From Mitsuokella sp. oral taxon 131 str. W9106 (lineage in GTDB: Bacteria > Bacillota > Negativicutes > Selenomonadales > Selenomonadaceae): DNA of 64,000 nucleotides. Numbering within the stretch: position 1 is the first letter of the stretch; each line of letters opens with the position of its first letter. The position numbers and the translations under genes are program-made. A model generated the notes under the pieces. It had not been told where the DNA came from, did not search any database, and was given only the letters and a program-made list of their open reading frames with translations. Shown piece by piece: positions 51,301 to 58,662 of this stretch. The stretch covers positions 62,001 through 126,000 of the forward strand of contig NZ_KI273057.1 in NCBI RefSeq assembly GCF_000469545.1, in the 5' to 3' direction.

Positions 51301-51943
51301 GGGCGCTGCTGCCATCAATTTATTCGAGGTTTACTACGGGCTGAGGCTGCAGCTCCTCGTCTACATGATGGTCGGACAGATTCTGCTGCATCAAAAAGGA
51401 GATGACCGTATCCCTGCGGGCATGCTCTACTCGCTCGTACGGAATCCGATTGTCGATGCGGGAAACAAGCGGCTAAGTGCAGGGCAGCTCGCCGATAAGA
51501 TCAAAGCGGCACTTCGCATGCCAGGGTGGGTCCTTGCTGATATTGAGGTTGCGAAGGCGATCGATTCTTCGTTTGCCTTTATAAAGCCTTCGGTCAAGAA
51601 GTCCGATGGCGGATTTACGAAGACGAGCAAGGACAGCGGCTACATTCGCACGCAAAAAGAATTTGAACTCATGATGGCGTATGTCGATTGCATTCTTCGC
51701 GATACGGGGAAGGCGATCTTAGACGGCGATATTCGGATTCGTCCTTATCGCGAGGGTCAGAAAAACGCCTGTGCGTTTTGTCCTTATGCGGATGTATGCG
51801 GTTTCGATCTGAATCTTGCGGGCTATGCGTACCGCGATATCGAAAAAGAAAGCGATGCGAGGATCGAGCGCAAGATGATCGAGCGGACGGGAAGGGAGGA
51901 TTTGCGTGATGCGGTACACACAAGCGCAGCAAAGGGCGATTGA
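48320..51943 (+). CDS. addB: AddAB helicase-nuclease, subunit AddB
   Basis: 1207 residues. AddB processes DNA ends for recombinational repair and recognises Chi together with AddA. Walker A GRAGTGKTEA (about 10-19) and LLLPEHMTYKAE lie in the N-terminal helicase-like domain. The RecB-type nuclease motif is GQIDRLDLHTSD...IIDYKTG (about 975-995). The iron-sulphur cysteines appear as QCPFSHFA (about 831) and CAFCPYADVCGF near residue 1153. ATG 48320 follows GAAGGAG. It overlaps addA by 35 bases. Confidence 0.94.
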   Translation: MVAKIEFIVGRAGTGKTEACLSDMCERMAAQPLGTPLILLLPEHMTYKAERALAARVSRGHGFLRGYVFGFRRFARYVLMETGALSVTRISEVGRRILLRQILSHHAKKKDLAVFGRAVRRRGFTESLSAIIKECKSYRITSGVLRDTAESLSGQEKLAGKLRDMALLSEEFDAAMAGKATDSEDMMEALAGVLPRAAIMKGAEVWLDGFLFFNPQEMEVLREILATASSVHIALPMAGVLDAQGKVFLRLPENEQEAGLFHRSYCTYQSVLAMAHKEFGACRTILVRLLGQARRYAKGTALPALEQKLFRLGAEPIAEKAGVCLAEMANRRIEVECVAADILRLVRESGWRYRDIGVLVRDHDAYDGLIPLVFEEYGIAFFADSKRPIMHHPLAELMRSALDVVTKNWSYETVFRYLRAGFSPLVREDVDRLENYVLEFGIRGRKRWQQEESWSWHRRFSLEGEDRVDDARAEALAQIDGMRRQAAEALCAFEHAIRTGCDERTRNVRCITEALYALLISLGVPERLDEWTEQAEADGRLADAAENRQVWANTIELFDQLVEISGDEGITLADYGALLSDGLDALEIALVPPGLDYVTVASFDQNSMENIRGLYIIGAESNTMPRRVCEKGLLTDADRLHIADAFLKAQKSGAPKREISRGRQESSFGEKFLLYHAFTLPREYLWVSNALADGEGNGLMRAAIVKKMQMLLPNDVRTLSVGLETIARRDDLQLAAPRPALSSLARALRGQKEQRAEGSEAAGEGMPAFWRDVYNWAREQKELARPLHLVIAGLFATARDEQLPAKLAEELFAPRGVLSGSVTQFEKFHQCPFSHFAAYGLKLMERQMYQFREMDLGKLLHAVLRAYSEVVRTSYQNDWAAVPEEKRSALCGALVDTLTPRLQSEILLSRDNYRHLKQRIRATAERTVSHLSAWAAFSRFQPAFFEEPFGHASDSVQLTPLQLGEGYALSFKGQIDRLDLHTSDRYFLIIDYKTGAAAINLFEVYYGLRLQLLVYMMVGQILLHQKGDDRIPAGMLYSLVRNPIVDAGNKRLSAGQLADKIKAALRMPGWVLADIEVAKAIDSSFAFIKPSVKKSDGGFTKTSKDSGYIRTQKEFELMMAYVDCILRDTGKAILDGDIRIRPYREGQKNACAFCPYADVCGFDLNLAGYAYRDIEKESDARIERKMIERTGREDLRDAVHTSAAKGD

Positions 51944-54900
51944 TACGCGGGGACGCAATATCCTCGTCGCGGCGGCGGCAGGCTCCGGCAAGACGAGCGT
52001 GCTCGTCGACCGCATCATCAAGCAGATTCTAAGCGGTGACTGCAGCATTGAGGAAATGCTTGTCGTCACCTTTACGAATGCTGCGGCGACGGAGATGCGC
52101 GAGCGCATTGAAAAGGCGCTTGAACGCGAGCTTGAGCGTGAGATGCGGGAAGGAAAGAGCGGAAAACGCGCTGAGCGCATCGAACGCCAGATGATTTTGC
52201 TTACAGGCGCTTCGATCTGCACGTTCCACGCATTTTGCCAGCAGGTCATACGTGCACATATCGAATCGATCGATGTCGATCCCCAATTTCGTCTCGCTTC
52301 TGATCAGGAAGTCTCGCTCTTGCAGCAGGACGTACTCGAACGCCTCTTTGAAGAGGCATATTGTGAACCGGAGGAGGAAGAAGCGCGTTTGGCGTGGCAG
52401 GAGTTCTTGGGCTTTGTCGATGCCTACGGCAACGAGAAGGGCGATCAGAATGTCTACGATGCCGTGCTCAGGCTCTACAAATTTGCGCAGAGCCAGCCCT
52501 TTCCAAAGGCTTGGATTTCCGCGCAGCAGGCGCGTTACGCATGGGAAGAAGACCGCTCTATATGGGATAGCCCATGGACCAAGATCATGGCAGATGAAGC
52601 ACTTGCAAGGCTCGATTCCTGTCTTGCGGCATATTCGGACTGCCAGATCGTCCGAGAAACGGAATCGGACGCGTCGCTCCTTTCGGCATGGAAGCCTTAT
52701 CGCGAATGGCTGGACGTACAGACCGGAACGGTTGAATCCGTGCGTGCCGTACTTTTAGCTGCACGAGAATCGCGCACGGCTAAAAGCTGGGACAATGTCC
52801 ACGCGGCGATGCAGGGCGCTAAGATCACCACGCTAAAAGCGAGCAAGAAATACGCGCCGTTCAAACAGGACTTTGAGACGCTTCGCAATGTGTTTGATGC
52901 CCGGCGCGATGCGGCAAAGCAATTGCTTGAAGACGCGAAGAAAAAATACTTCACGGAAACGGAAGAGGAGGTGCGTGCGCATATTTGTCTCACGGGCAGA
53001 ACGGTTCGCGCTTACGCGCGTCTCACCGCTTCGTTTATCGATGCGTACCAAGCAGCAAAACGGGAACAGAATATCCTCGATTTCAACGATTTGGAGCATG
53101 GTGCACTTGCGATTCTCTGCGCGGATTCTGAAGCGATGCAGAAACTCTTGGCGGGAGAACGAACGAATGAAGCGATGGAATGCGTGCGCTCGGAAGTCGC
53201 ACGTGAGCTTCAGGCGAAATACGCCGTCATCATGGTCGATGAGTATCAGGATACGAACAGTGTGCAGGAGGCGATCCTGGATCTCATCGCGCGTGAGACG
53301 AATCGATTCACGGTTGGGGACGTCAAGCAGAGCATCTATCGCTTTCGCCTCGCCGATCCCGCACTCTTTCAAAAAAAGTACGATGCGTATCCGGAAGAAC
53401 TGGAGGCGGTAACCCGTGACCAACTCATCACGATGCGCGAGAATTTTCGCAGCCGTGCCGACGTCCTCATGCCGATCAACTTCATCTTTGACCAAGTCAT
53501 GCGCCGCGATGTGGCGGAAATTGATTACGACGAGAGGAGCCGCCTGCGGGCGGGGTTCAAGTACCCGCCGCATGCGCACAGTCTTGCAGGTCCCGTCGAA
53601 CTGGATTTGATCCTTGAAGAGACGGAAGATGCCGGTCATGATGCAGCAGTGCCCGAAATCGATGCCGATGAGCAGAGCAGATCGGATGTAAGTTGGACAG
53701 GTGCAGGGCATGTGGAAGATCTCGCCGGCTTTGCGCTTGAAGCGCAGCATATAGCTGATCGTATCGCATCGCTTATGGAAGAAGGGTATGTCGTCTACGA
53801 CAAGGATCTCGGTGAAGTGGGCGGCTATCGTCCGCTTGCCCTTCGCGATATTTCCGTTCTCCTGCGCGCCACAAAGGGAAAGGAGGGCGTTCTTCTGCGC
53901 ACGCTGCAAGAAAATGGAATTGACGCTTATTCAGATGCGGACGGCGGTTATTTTGAGGTAACCGAGGTGCGGCTCATGCTCGCACTTCTCACGATTCTCG
54001 ACAATACACGTCAGGACATCCCGCTCGCAGCAATACTCGTCTCGCCGATCGGCGGGTTTTCGATGGAGGAGCTTGCGAAGCTCCGCCTCTGTGCGGTTGG
54101 CGATCTTTATGATGCACTTCTCGCGAGCTTCGGCGCCGATTCCAGGCTCGAGGGGGGACTCGCTGCACGCGCGGCAGCGTTTCAGGAGCAGCTTGCCGCA
54201 TGGCGGACGTACGCGATGCGCCATAGTGTGCCGGAGCTTATATGGAAGCTCTATCGTGATACGGGCTATTACGATTACGTCGGAAGCCTGCACGGCGGAG
54301 TCTTGCGGCAAGCAAACTTACGCATGCTCGCCAGTCGGGCGGCGGACTATGAAAAGACGAATTATCGCGGGCTCTTTCGCTTTTTGCGCTACATCGACAA
54401 TCTCAAGAAGCGCAATACGGATCTTGCTTCAGCGCGTGCGCTCGGTTCCGACGAAGACGTCGTGCGCATCATGAGCATTCATAGGAGCAAAGGGCTTGAG
54501 TTTCCCGTTGTCATCCTCGCTGACATGGGCAAAAAGTTTAATTTGCAGGACGCGCAGGGCACATTTCTCCTACATAAGGAGCTTGGAATCGCACCGAAGC
54601 TCATCGAGCAGACGAAAGAAGGCAGGCAACGCTACACGACGCTTTCGTGGCGTGCCGTCGCAGCGAAGATCACGGCGGAGACAAAGGCAGAGGAGATGCG
54701 TATCCTCTACGTCGCCATGACGCGCGCACGTGAAAAGCTCATTCTCGTCGGAAGCATGAGCGAAAAAAAGTGGGAGGCGAATGCGGCGAAATGGTGTCGG
54801 ACGGCGAATTGCCCCAATGAGCGGCTTCCTGCGGACATGGTGCGCAGCGCAAACACCTATCTCGATTGGATCCTGCCTGCCCTCGCACGTCATGCGGACG

Positions 54901-55838
54901 GGGCACTCCTGCGTGAAGCGGGAGGCGTGAATGAGTGGCATGCAGGCGGTGCGATGAAGGAAAAGGCGCATTTTGCGCTGACCCTTGTCGCAGAGCATGA
55001 CGTCAGGAAGGCTGTAGTCGCGGAGGACACGGCGAACGCGCTCATGCGTGCCGTTCGCGAGGAGAAGCCACTTCCAGCCTCTCCTGCACGCGATTGGGTG
55101 GAGGAGAGGTTGAATTTCCGCTATGCGATGCACGGGCTCGCAGATGTCCCCGCGAAGCTCACGGTCAGTGAAATCAAGCGGCGTTTTTCCCTGCTCGATG
55201 CGGGGGATAAATCCGTGCCAGCACCTTTTACCCTGCCCGAAAAGCAGACGGAATGGCAGCGTCCTCGCTTCCTGCAGGGGGAAAAAGGCCTTTCGGCAAC
55301 GGAGCGCGGTACGCTCATGCATACGGTCATGCAGAATCTCGATCTTTCGTCTGATACGAGTTTTGAAGGCGTACGAAACCAGGTCGAATGGATGGCGGAA
55401 CGCGGCATTATCCCCTTCGAACATAAAAATGCGGTATCCATCAAAGGGATCGCAGACTTTGCGCGCTCACCAATCGGAAAGCGCATGTGCCGTGCCGTGC
55501 GCGTCATGCGCGAGATCCCGTTTTCGCGCATGGTGCAGGCGAAGCGGTTCTTTGATACGGTGGAGAATGCGAAGGAGCGCGTGCTCATTCAAGGTGTTCT
55601 CGATGTTCTCTTTGAGGACGAAAACGGTCAGCTCGTCCTCCTCGACTACAAGACCGATCAGACGAATGATGCAGCACGGCTGCGCCATCGTTATGCTGTG
55701 CAGATTGCACTCTATGCGGAATCCATTGAGGAAATCCTCGGGCGCAAGATTGCGGAACGCTATCTCTACTTGCTTCCATACAGTACATTCATTTCGATGG
55801 GAATGGATCCGTCAGTGGGAAACTACGCCTTGACATGA
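51909..55838 (+). CDS. addA: AddAB helicase-nuclease, subunit AddA
   Basis: 1309 residues, a UvrD-like SF1 helicase with a C-terminal RecB-type nuclease. MRYTQAQQRAID (Q motif), Walker A AAAAGSGKTSVLV (about 19-31), VVTFTNAAATEMRERI, VDEYQDTNSVQ (about 441), MSIHRSKGLEFPVV and YVAMTRAREKL are helicase motifs. GVLDVLFEDENGQLVLLDYK near 1240 is the nuclease. ATG 51909 is preferred: GGAGG at 51896-51900 has 8-base spacing, whereas GTG 51906 is one codon earlier. Its last codons (Leu-Thr-stop) hold the -35 of the dapB promoter. Confidence 0.95.
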   Translation: MRYTQAQQRAIDTRGRNILVAAAAGSGKTSVLVDRIIKQILSGDCSIEEMLVVTFTNAAATEMRERIEKALERELEREMREGKSGKRAERIERQMILLTGASICTFHAFCQQVIRAHIESIDVDPQFRLASDQEVSLLQQDVLERLFEEAYCEPEEEEARLAWQEFLGFVDAYGNEKGDQNVYDAVLRLYKFAQSQPFPKAWISAQQARYAWEEDRSIWDSPWTKIMADEALARLDSCLAAYSDCQIVRETESDASLLSAWKPYREWLDVQTGTVESVRAVLLAARESRTAKSWDNVHAAMQGAKITTLKASKKYAPFKQDFETLRNVFDARRDAAKQLLEDAKKKYFTETEEEVRAHICLTGRTVRAYARLTASFIDAYQAAKREQNILDFNDLEHGALAILCADSEAMQKLLAGERTNEAMECVRSEVARELQAKYAVIMVDEYQDTNSVQEAILDLIARETNRFTVGDVKQSIYRFRLADPALFQKKYDAYPEELEAVTRDQLITMRENFRSRADVLMPINFIFDQVMRRDVAEIDYDERSRLRAGFKYPPHAHSLAGPVELDLILEETEDAGHDAAVPEIDADEQSRSDVSWTGAGHVEDLAGFALEAQHIADRIASLMEEGYVVYDKDLGEVGGYRPLALRDISVLLRATKGKEGVLLRTLQENGIDAYSDADGGYFEVTEVRLMLALLTILDNTRQDIPLAAILVSPIGGFSMEELAKLRLCAVGDLYDALLASFGADSRLEGGLAARAAAFQEQLAAWRTYAMRHSVPELIWKLYRDTGYYDYVGSLHGGVLRQANLRMLASRAADYEKTNYRGLFRFLRYIDNLKKRNTDLASARALGSDEDVVRIMSIHRSKGLEFPVVILADMGKKFNLQDAQGTFLLHKELGIAPKLIEQTKEGRQRYTTLSWRAVAAKITAETKAEEMRILYVAMTRAREKLILVGSMSEKKWEANAAKWCRTANCPNERLPADMVRSANTYLDWILPALARHADGALLREAGGVNEWHAGGAMKEKAHFALTLVAEHDVRKAVVAEDTANALMRAVREEKPLPASPARDWVEERLNFRYAMHGLADVPAKLTVSEIKRRFSLLDAGDKSVPAPFTLPEKQTEWQRPRFLQGEKGLSATERGTLMHTVMQNLDLSSDTSFEGVRNQVEWMAERGIIPFEHKNAVSIKGIADFARSPIGKRMCRAVRVMREIPFSRMVQAKRFFDTVENAKERVLIQGVLDVLFEDENGQLVLLDYKTDQTNDAARLRHRYAVQIALYAESIEEILGRKIAERYLYLLPYSTFISMGMDPSVGNYALT

Positions 55839-55857
55839 TTCGAGCGGGTGCTATAAA
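55830..55857 (+). promoter_or_regulatory. Promoter of dapB
   Basis: TTGACA (55830-55835), a 16-nt spacer and TATAAA (55852-55857), or TAAAAT at an 18-nt spacer. The -35 lies in the last codons of addA. Confidence 0.7.
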
Positions 55858-55893
55858 ATAAGAGTAATTTATGCTTTATGGGGGGCGTGTAGA

Positions 55894-56685
55894 TTGACGA
55901 AGGTTATTGTGAGCGGTGCCTGTGGGCGCATGGGACAAGCGGTTCTGAAGGCTGTGCAGGAGGCAGACGGACTGCAGCTTGTTGGTGCTGTAGACGTGCG
56001 CGGCGGAGCGGACACGGGAACGCTTGTGGGGCTTCCTGCAACGGGTATATGCGTGGAGACGGATCTCGTGGCGGCCCTCGCGCACCTGAAGCCGGATGTC
56101 ATGATTGACTTCACGCGTCCGGATGCCGTTTTTTCCAATGTGATGGCGGCGCTGAAGCACAAGGTTTCGCCCGTCGTTGGGACGACGGGGCTTTCCGATG
56201 AGCAGAAGCGCGTGATTGCAAATGCGTGTGTGGAGAATGAGACCCCTGCCTTCATTGCGCCGAATTTTGCAATCGGAGCCGTTCTTCTCATGGTGCTTGC
56301 GCGACAGGCAGCAAAGTATATGCCGGACGTTGAAATCATCGAGCTTCACCATGACAAGAAGCTGGATGCGCCGTCTGGCACGGCAGTACAGACAGCGGAG
56401 ATGATTGCCGAAGTGCGCAAGGCACATAAGCAAGGCAATCCCCATGAATTTGAGAAGATTGCGGGTGCACGCGGTGCAGACTACGAAGGCATGCACATCC
56501 ACAGCGTGCGCCTTCCGGGCTACGTTGCACATCAGGAAGTCATCTTCGGTGGTCTCGGACAAACGCTCACGATACGCCACGACTCGATGAATCGGGAGTC
56601 GTTCATGCCAGGCGTCGTCCTCGCGGCGCGCAAGGTGTGCAGCCTCACCGGGCTTACGATCGGTTTGGAAAAATTGCTCGATTGA
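55894..56685 (+). CDS. dapB: 4-hydroxy-tetrahydrodipicolinate reductase
   Basis: 263 residues. It reduces HTPA in the lysine/diaminopimelate pathway. The NAD(P)-binding GACGRMGQA is at 8-16, DFTRPDA and VVGTTGL follow, and the catalytic ELHHDKKLDAPSGTA motif lies at about 149-163. Only TTG 55894 offers a family-like start (MTKVIVSGACGRMG); GGGGGGCG upstream is a modest ribosome binding site. With asd 71 bases downstream it forms a small DAP-pathway unit feeding peptidoglycan, lysine and threonine synthesis. Confidence 0.95.
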   Translation: MTKVIVSGACGRMGQAVLKAVQEADGLQLVGAVDVRGGADTGTLVGLPATGICVETDLVAALAHLKPDVMIDFTRPDAVFSNVMAALKHKVSPVVGTTGLSDEQKRVIANACVENETPAFIAPNFAIGAVLLMVLARQAAKYMPDVEIIELHHDKKLDAPSGTAVQTAEMIAEVRKAHKQGNPHEFEKIAGARGADYEGMHIHSVRLPGYVAHQEVIFGGLGQTLTIRHDSMNRESFMPGVVLAARKVCSLTGLTIGLEKLLD

Positions 56686-56756
56686 GGAAACCTTTCCCGC
56701 CAAGGCAGGGATGATGAATCAATGACGTGTTTCATGGAAGCGAAGAAGGATTACAA

Positions 56757-57788
56757 ATGAAGAAGTATAATGTTGCTGTTTTGGGCGCTACGGGTGCCGT
56801 CGGACAAGAGTTCTTGATGCTGATTGAGGAGCGCAGGTTCCCGTTTGCAGAGCTCAAGATGCTCGCTTCGAAGCGCAGTGCAGGCAAGATCATCCCGTTT
56901 ATGGGCAGGGACTACACGGTCGAGGAAGCGACGACGAATTCCTTCAAGGGCGTCGATATCGCACTATTCGCAGGCGGTGCCGCGAGCAAGGAGTTCGCTC
57001 CGGCTGCCGTTAAAGCAGGTGCTGTCGTCATCGACAATTCGAGCACGTTCCGAATGGATCCCGAGGTGCCGCTCGTCGTGCCGGAAGTGAATCCGGATGC
57101 GATCAAGACGCACAAGGGCATCATCGCAAATCCGAATTGTTCCACGATCATCATGGTCATGGCGCTTAAGCCACTCTACGATATCGCGAAGATCAAGCGC
57201 ATCGTCGTATCGACGTATCAGGCCGTTTCGGGCGGCGGCAAGGAAGCGATGGCAGAACTTGAACAGCAGGTCCAAGACATCGTCGCGGGGCGTGAGGTCA
57301 AGGCGCACATCCTGCCGGGCGCAAAGCTCGCCAAGCATTATCAGATCGCGTTCAATCTCATCCCACAGATCGATGTATTCAAGGACAACCTTTATACGAA
57401 GGAAGAAATGAAAATGATCGACGAGACCAAGAAGATCATGAGCGATGATTCGATGCGCATCACGGCAACGACGATCCGCGTTCCTGTCTACCGCAGCCAT
57501 GCGGAATCGGTGAACGTGGAATTCGAGCGCGAAGTCAGCGTTGAAGAGGCGAGAAAAGCACTTGCGGCGTTTGATGGTGTCATGGTCACGGATAATCCAG
57601 AGGAGCAGGAGTACCCGATGCCGCTCTTCACGTCGGGAAAGAACGATGTGGAAGTTGGCAGGATCCGCAAGGATTACTCGATTGACAGCGGTCTGAACCT
57701 TTGGATCTGCGGCGACCAGATTCGCAAAGGGGCAGCGCTTAATGCTCTGCAGATTGCAGAATACATGATCCAAAACGATATGATTTGA
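56757..57788 (+). CDS. asd: Aspartate-semialdehyde dehydrogenase
   Basis: 343 residues. It reduces aspartyl phosphate to aspartate semialdehyde with NADPH. GATGAVGQEF (about 10-19) binds NADP, Cys128 in NPNCSTIIM is the nucleophile, and the substrate-binding HAESVNVEF block with the catalytic His lies near 250. ATG 56757 follows AAGGA and opens MKKYNVAVLGATG; an in-frame ATG at 56727 would add unconserved residues. It follows dapB in a lysine/DAP unit. Confidence 0.95.
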   Translation: MKKYNVAVLGATGAVGQEFLMLIEERRFPFAELKMLASKRSAGKIIPFMGRDYTVEEATTNSFKGVDIALFAGGAASKEFAPAAVKAGAVVIDNSSTFRMDPEVPLVVPEVNPDAIKTHKGIIANPNCSTIIMVMALKPLYDIAKIKRIVVSTYQAVSGGGKEAMAELEQQVQDIVAGREVKAHILPGAKLAKHYQIAFNLIPQIDVFKDNLYTKEEMKMIDETKKIMSDDSMRITATTIRVPVYRSHAESVNVEFEREVSVEEARKALAAFDGVMVTDNPEEQEYPMPLFTSGKNDVEVGRIRKDYSIDSGLNLWICGDQIRKGAALNALQIAEYMIQNDMI

Positions 57789-57793
57789 CCGAT

Positions 57794-57826
57794 GAACAGG
57801 CTCATGCGGTGAGCCTGTTCTGTATT
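57794..57826 (+). terminator. Terminator-like hairpin after asd
   Basis: A perfect 11-bp stem GAACAGGCTCA (57794-57804) / TGAGCCTGTTC (57810-57820) with a 5-nt loop, 5 bases past the asd stop. The tail TGTATTCC is U-poor, so read-through into ireB is possible. Confidence 0.6.
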
Positions 57827-57854
57827 CCTTGGTGATGGGATGGGAGGGAATGAG

Positions 57855-58106
57855 ATGACGGGCGAAGAGACGATGATGTTTCGATTCGGAACGGATGAGA
57901 ATAAAGCGGAACGCACCATCCGAGCGGCATGCGATGCCATGCAGGAGAAGGGGTATAATCCCATCAATCAGCTTGTTGGCTACTTGCTTTCGGGCGACCC
58001 TGCCTACGTGACAAGCTATAAGGATGCCCGCAATACGATCCGGGCACTCGAACGCGATGAACTGCTGGAAGAACTCGTTCGATTCTACTTGGAGAACAAA
58101 AAGTGA
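57855..58106 (+). CDS. ireB: IreB family regulatory phosphoprotein (UPF0297)
   Basis: 83 residues matching the UPF0297/YrzL family: [13 protein letters not shown] at the N terminus, [23 protein letters not shown] in the middle and [14 protein letters not shown] near the end. In Enterococcus the homologue is phosphorylated on N-terminal Thr residues by the PASTA kinase IreK and affects cephalosporin resistance. Here the only N-terminal Thr residues are near positions 2 and 6. ATG 57855 follows GGGAGGGA (57842-57849). It is coupled to ruvX (GTGA overlap), the common ireB-ruvX order. Confidence 0.93.
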   Translation: MTGEETMMFRFGTDENKAERTIRAACDAMQEKGYNPINQLVGYLLSGDPAYVTSYKDARNTIRALERDELLEELVRFYLENKK

Positions 58107-58540
58107 AGCGGTATATGGCGCTCGACGTAGGTGATGCGACGATCGGCATTGCAGTCAGTGACTTGCTCGGCATCACAGCGCAGGGTGTGGAGACAATACG
58201 GCGTAAATCCATTGAAGCGGATCTCACGCGCCTCAGTGAGCTTATCCGGGAGTACGAGGTGACGGATCTAGTCTCCGGGCTGCCAAAGAACATGAATGGC
58301 ACGGAAGGACCGCGCTGTGAGGTCGTCAAAGCATTTATGGAAAGGGTCAGCCGTGCGTTTCCCACCGCATCGATTCATTTTTGGGATGAACGGCTTTCGA
58401 CAGTAGGCGCAGAGCGATCGCTTCTCGCGGCGGACGTATCGCGCAGGAAGCGCAGAAAAGTCATCGATAAGATGGCAGCGGTCTTTATCCTGCAGGGCTT
58501 TATGGATCGCCATGCGTCCGAAAATCGAATCGGATCGTAA
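58103..58540 (+). CDS. ruvX: Holliday junction resolvase-like RNase H-fold protein (RuvX/YqgF)
   Basis: 145 residues. The RNase H-fold catalytic residues sit in [16 protein letters not shown] (about 5-20), [12 protein letters not shown], and [14 protein letters not shown], which is followed by [14 protein letters not shown] with the late Asp. The homologue processes the 5' end of pre-16S rRNA. The start is GTG 58103, overlapping the ireB stop. Alternative ATG 58115 would remove the first four residues. Confidence 0.93.
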   Translation: MKRYMALDVGDATIGIAVSDLLGITAQGVETIRRKSIEADLTRLSELIREYEVTDLVSGLPKNMNGTEGPRCEVVKAFMERVSRAFPTASIHFWDERLSTVGAERSLLAADVSRRKRRKVIDKMAAVFILQGFMDRHASENRIGS

Positions 58541-58546
58541 CGCAAA

Positions 58547-58585
58547 TGCACAATATCCGTAAGATGGGTGTAGGTGCATTGTATT
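58547..58585 (+). other. Inverted repeat after ruvX
   Basis: AATGCAC / GTGCATT arms about 22 bases apart lie shortly past the ruvX stop, followed by GTATTTTG. It could be a weak terminator. The approximately 120-base gap to alaS has no T-box sequence. Confidence 0.35.
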
Positions 58586-58588
58586 TTG

Positions 58589-58597
58589 TGGTATACT
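58589..58597 (+). promoter_or_regulatory. Extended -10 promoter of alaS
   Basis: TGGTATACT, the same extended -10 as before comFB; transcription would start about 58604. No good -35 was found. Confidence 0.5.
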
Positions 58598-58662
58598 TCG
58601 AGTATTGCCGTTTGGAACAACAAGGGACAGGAAAGAGGTTCCCTTTATGGAGGTAGATTTGT

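Noticed and set aside
58541-58662. Possible alanine T-box upstream of alaS
   Set aside because: The gap is only about 120 bases and has no TGGNACC sequence or stem I. Only a weak inverted repeat and a small hairpin are seen.
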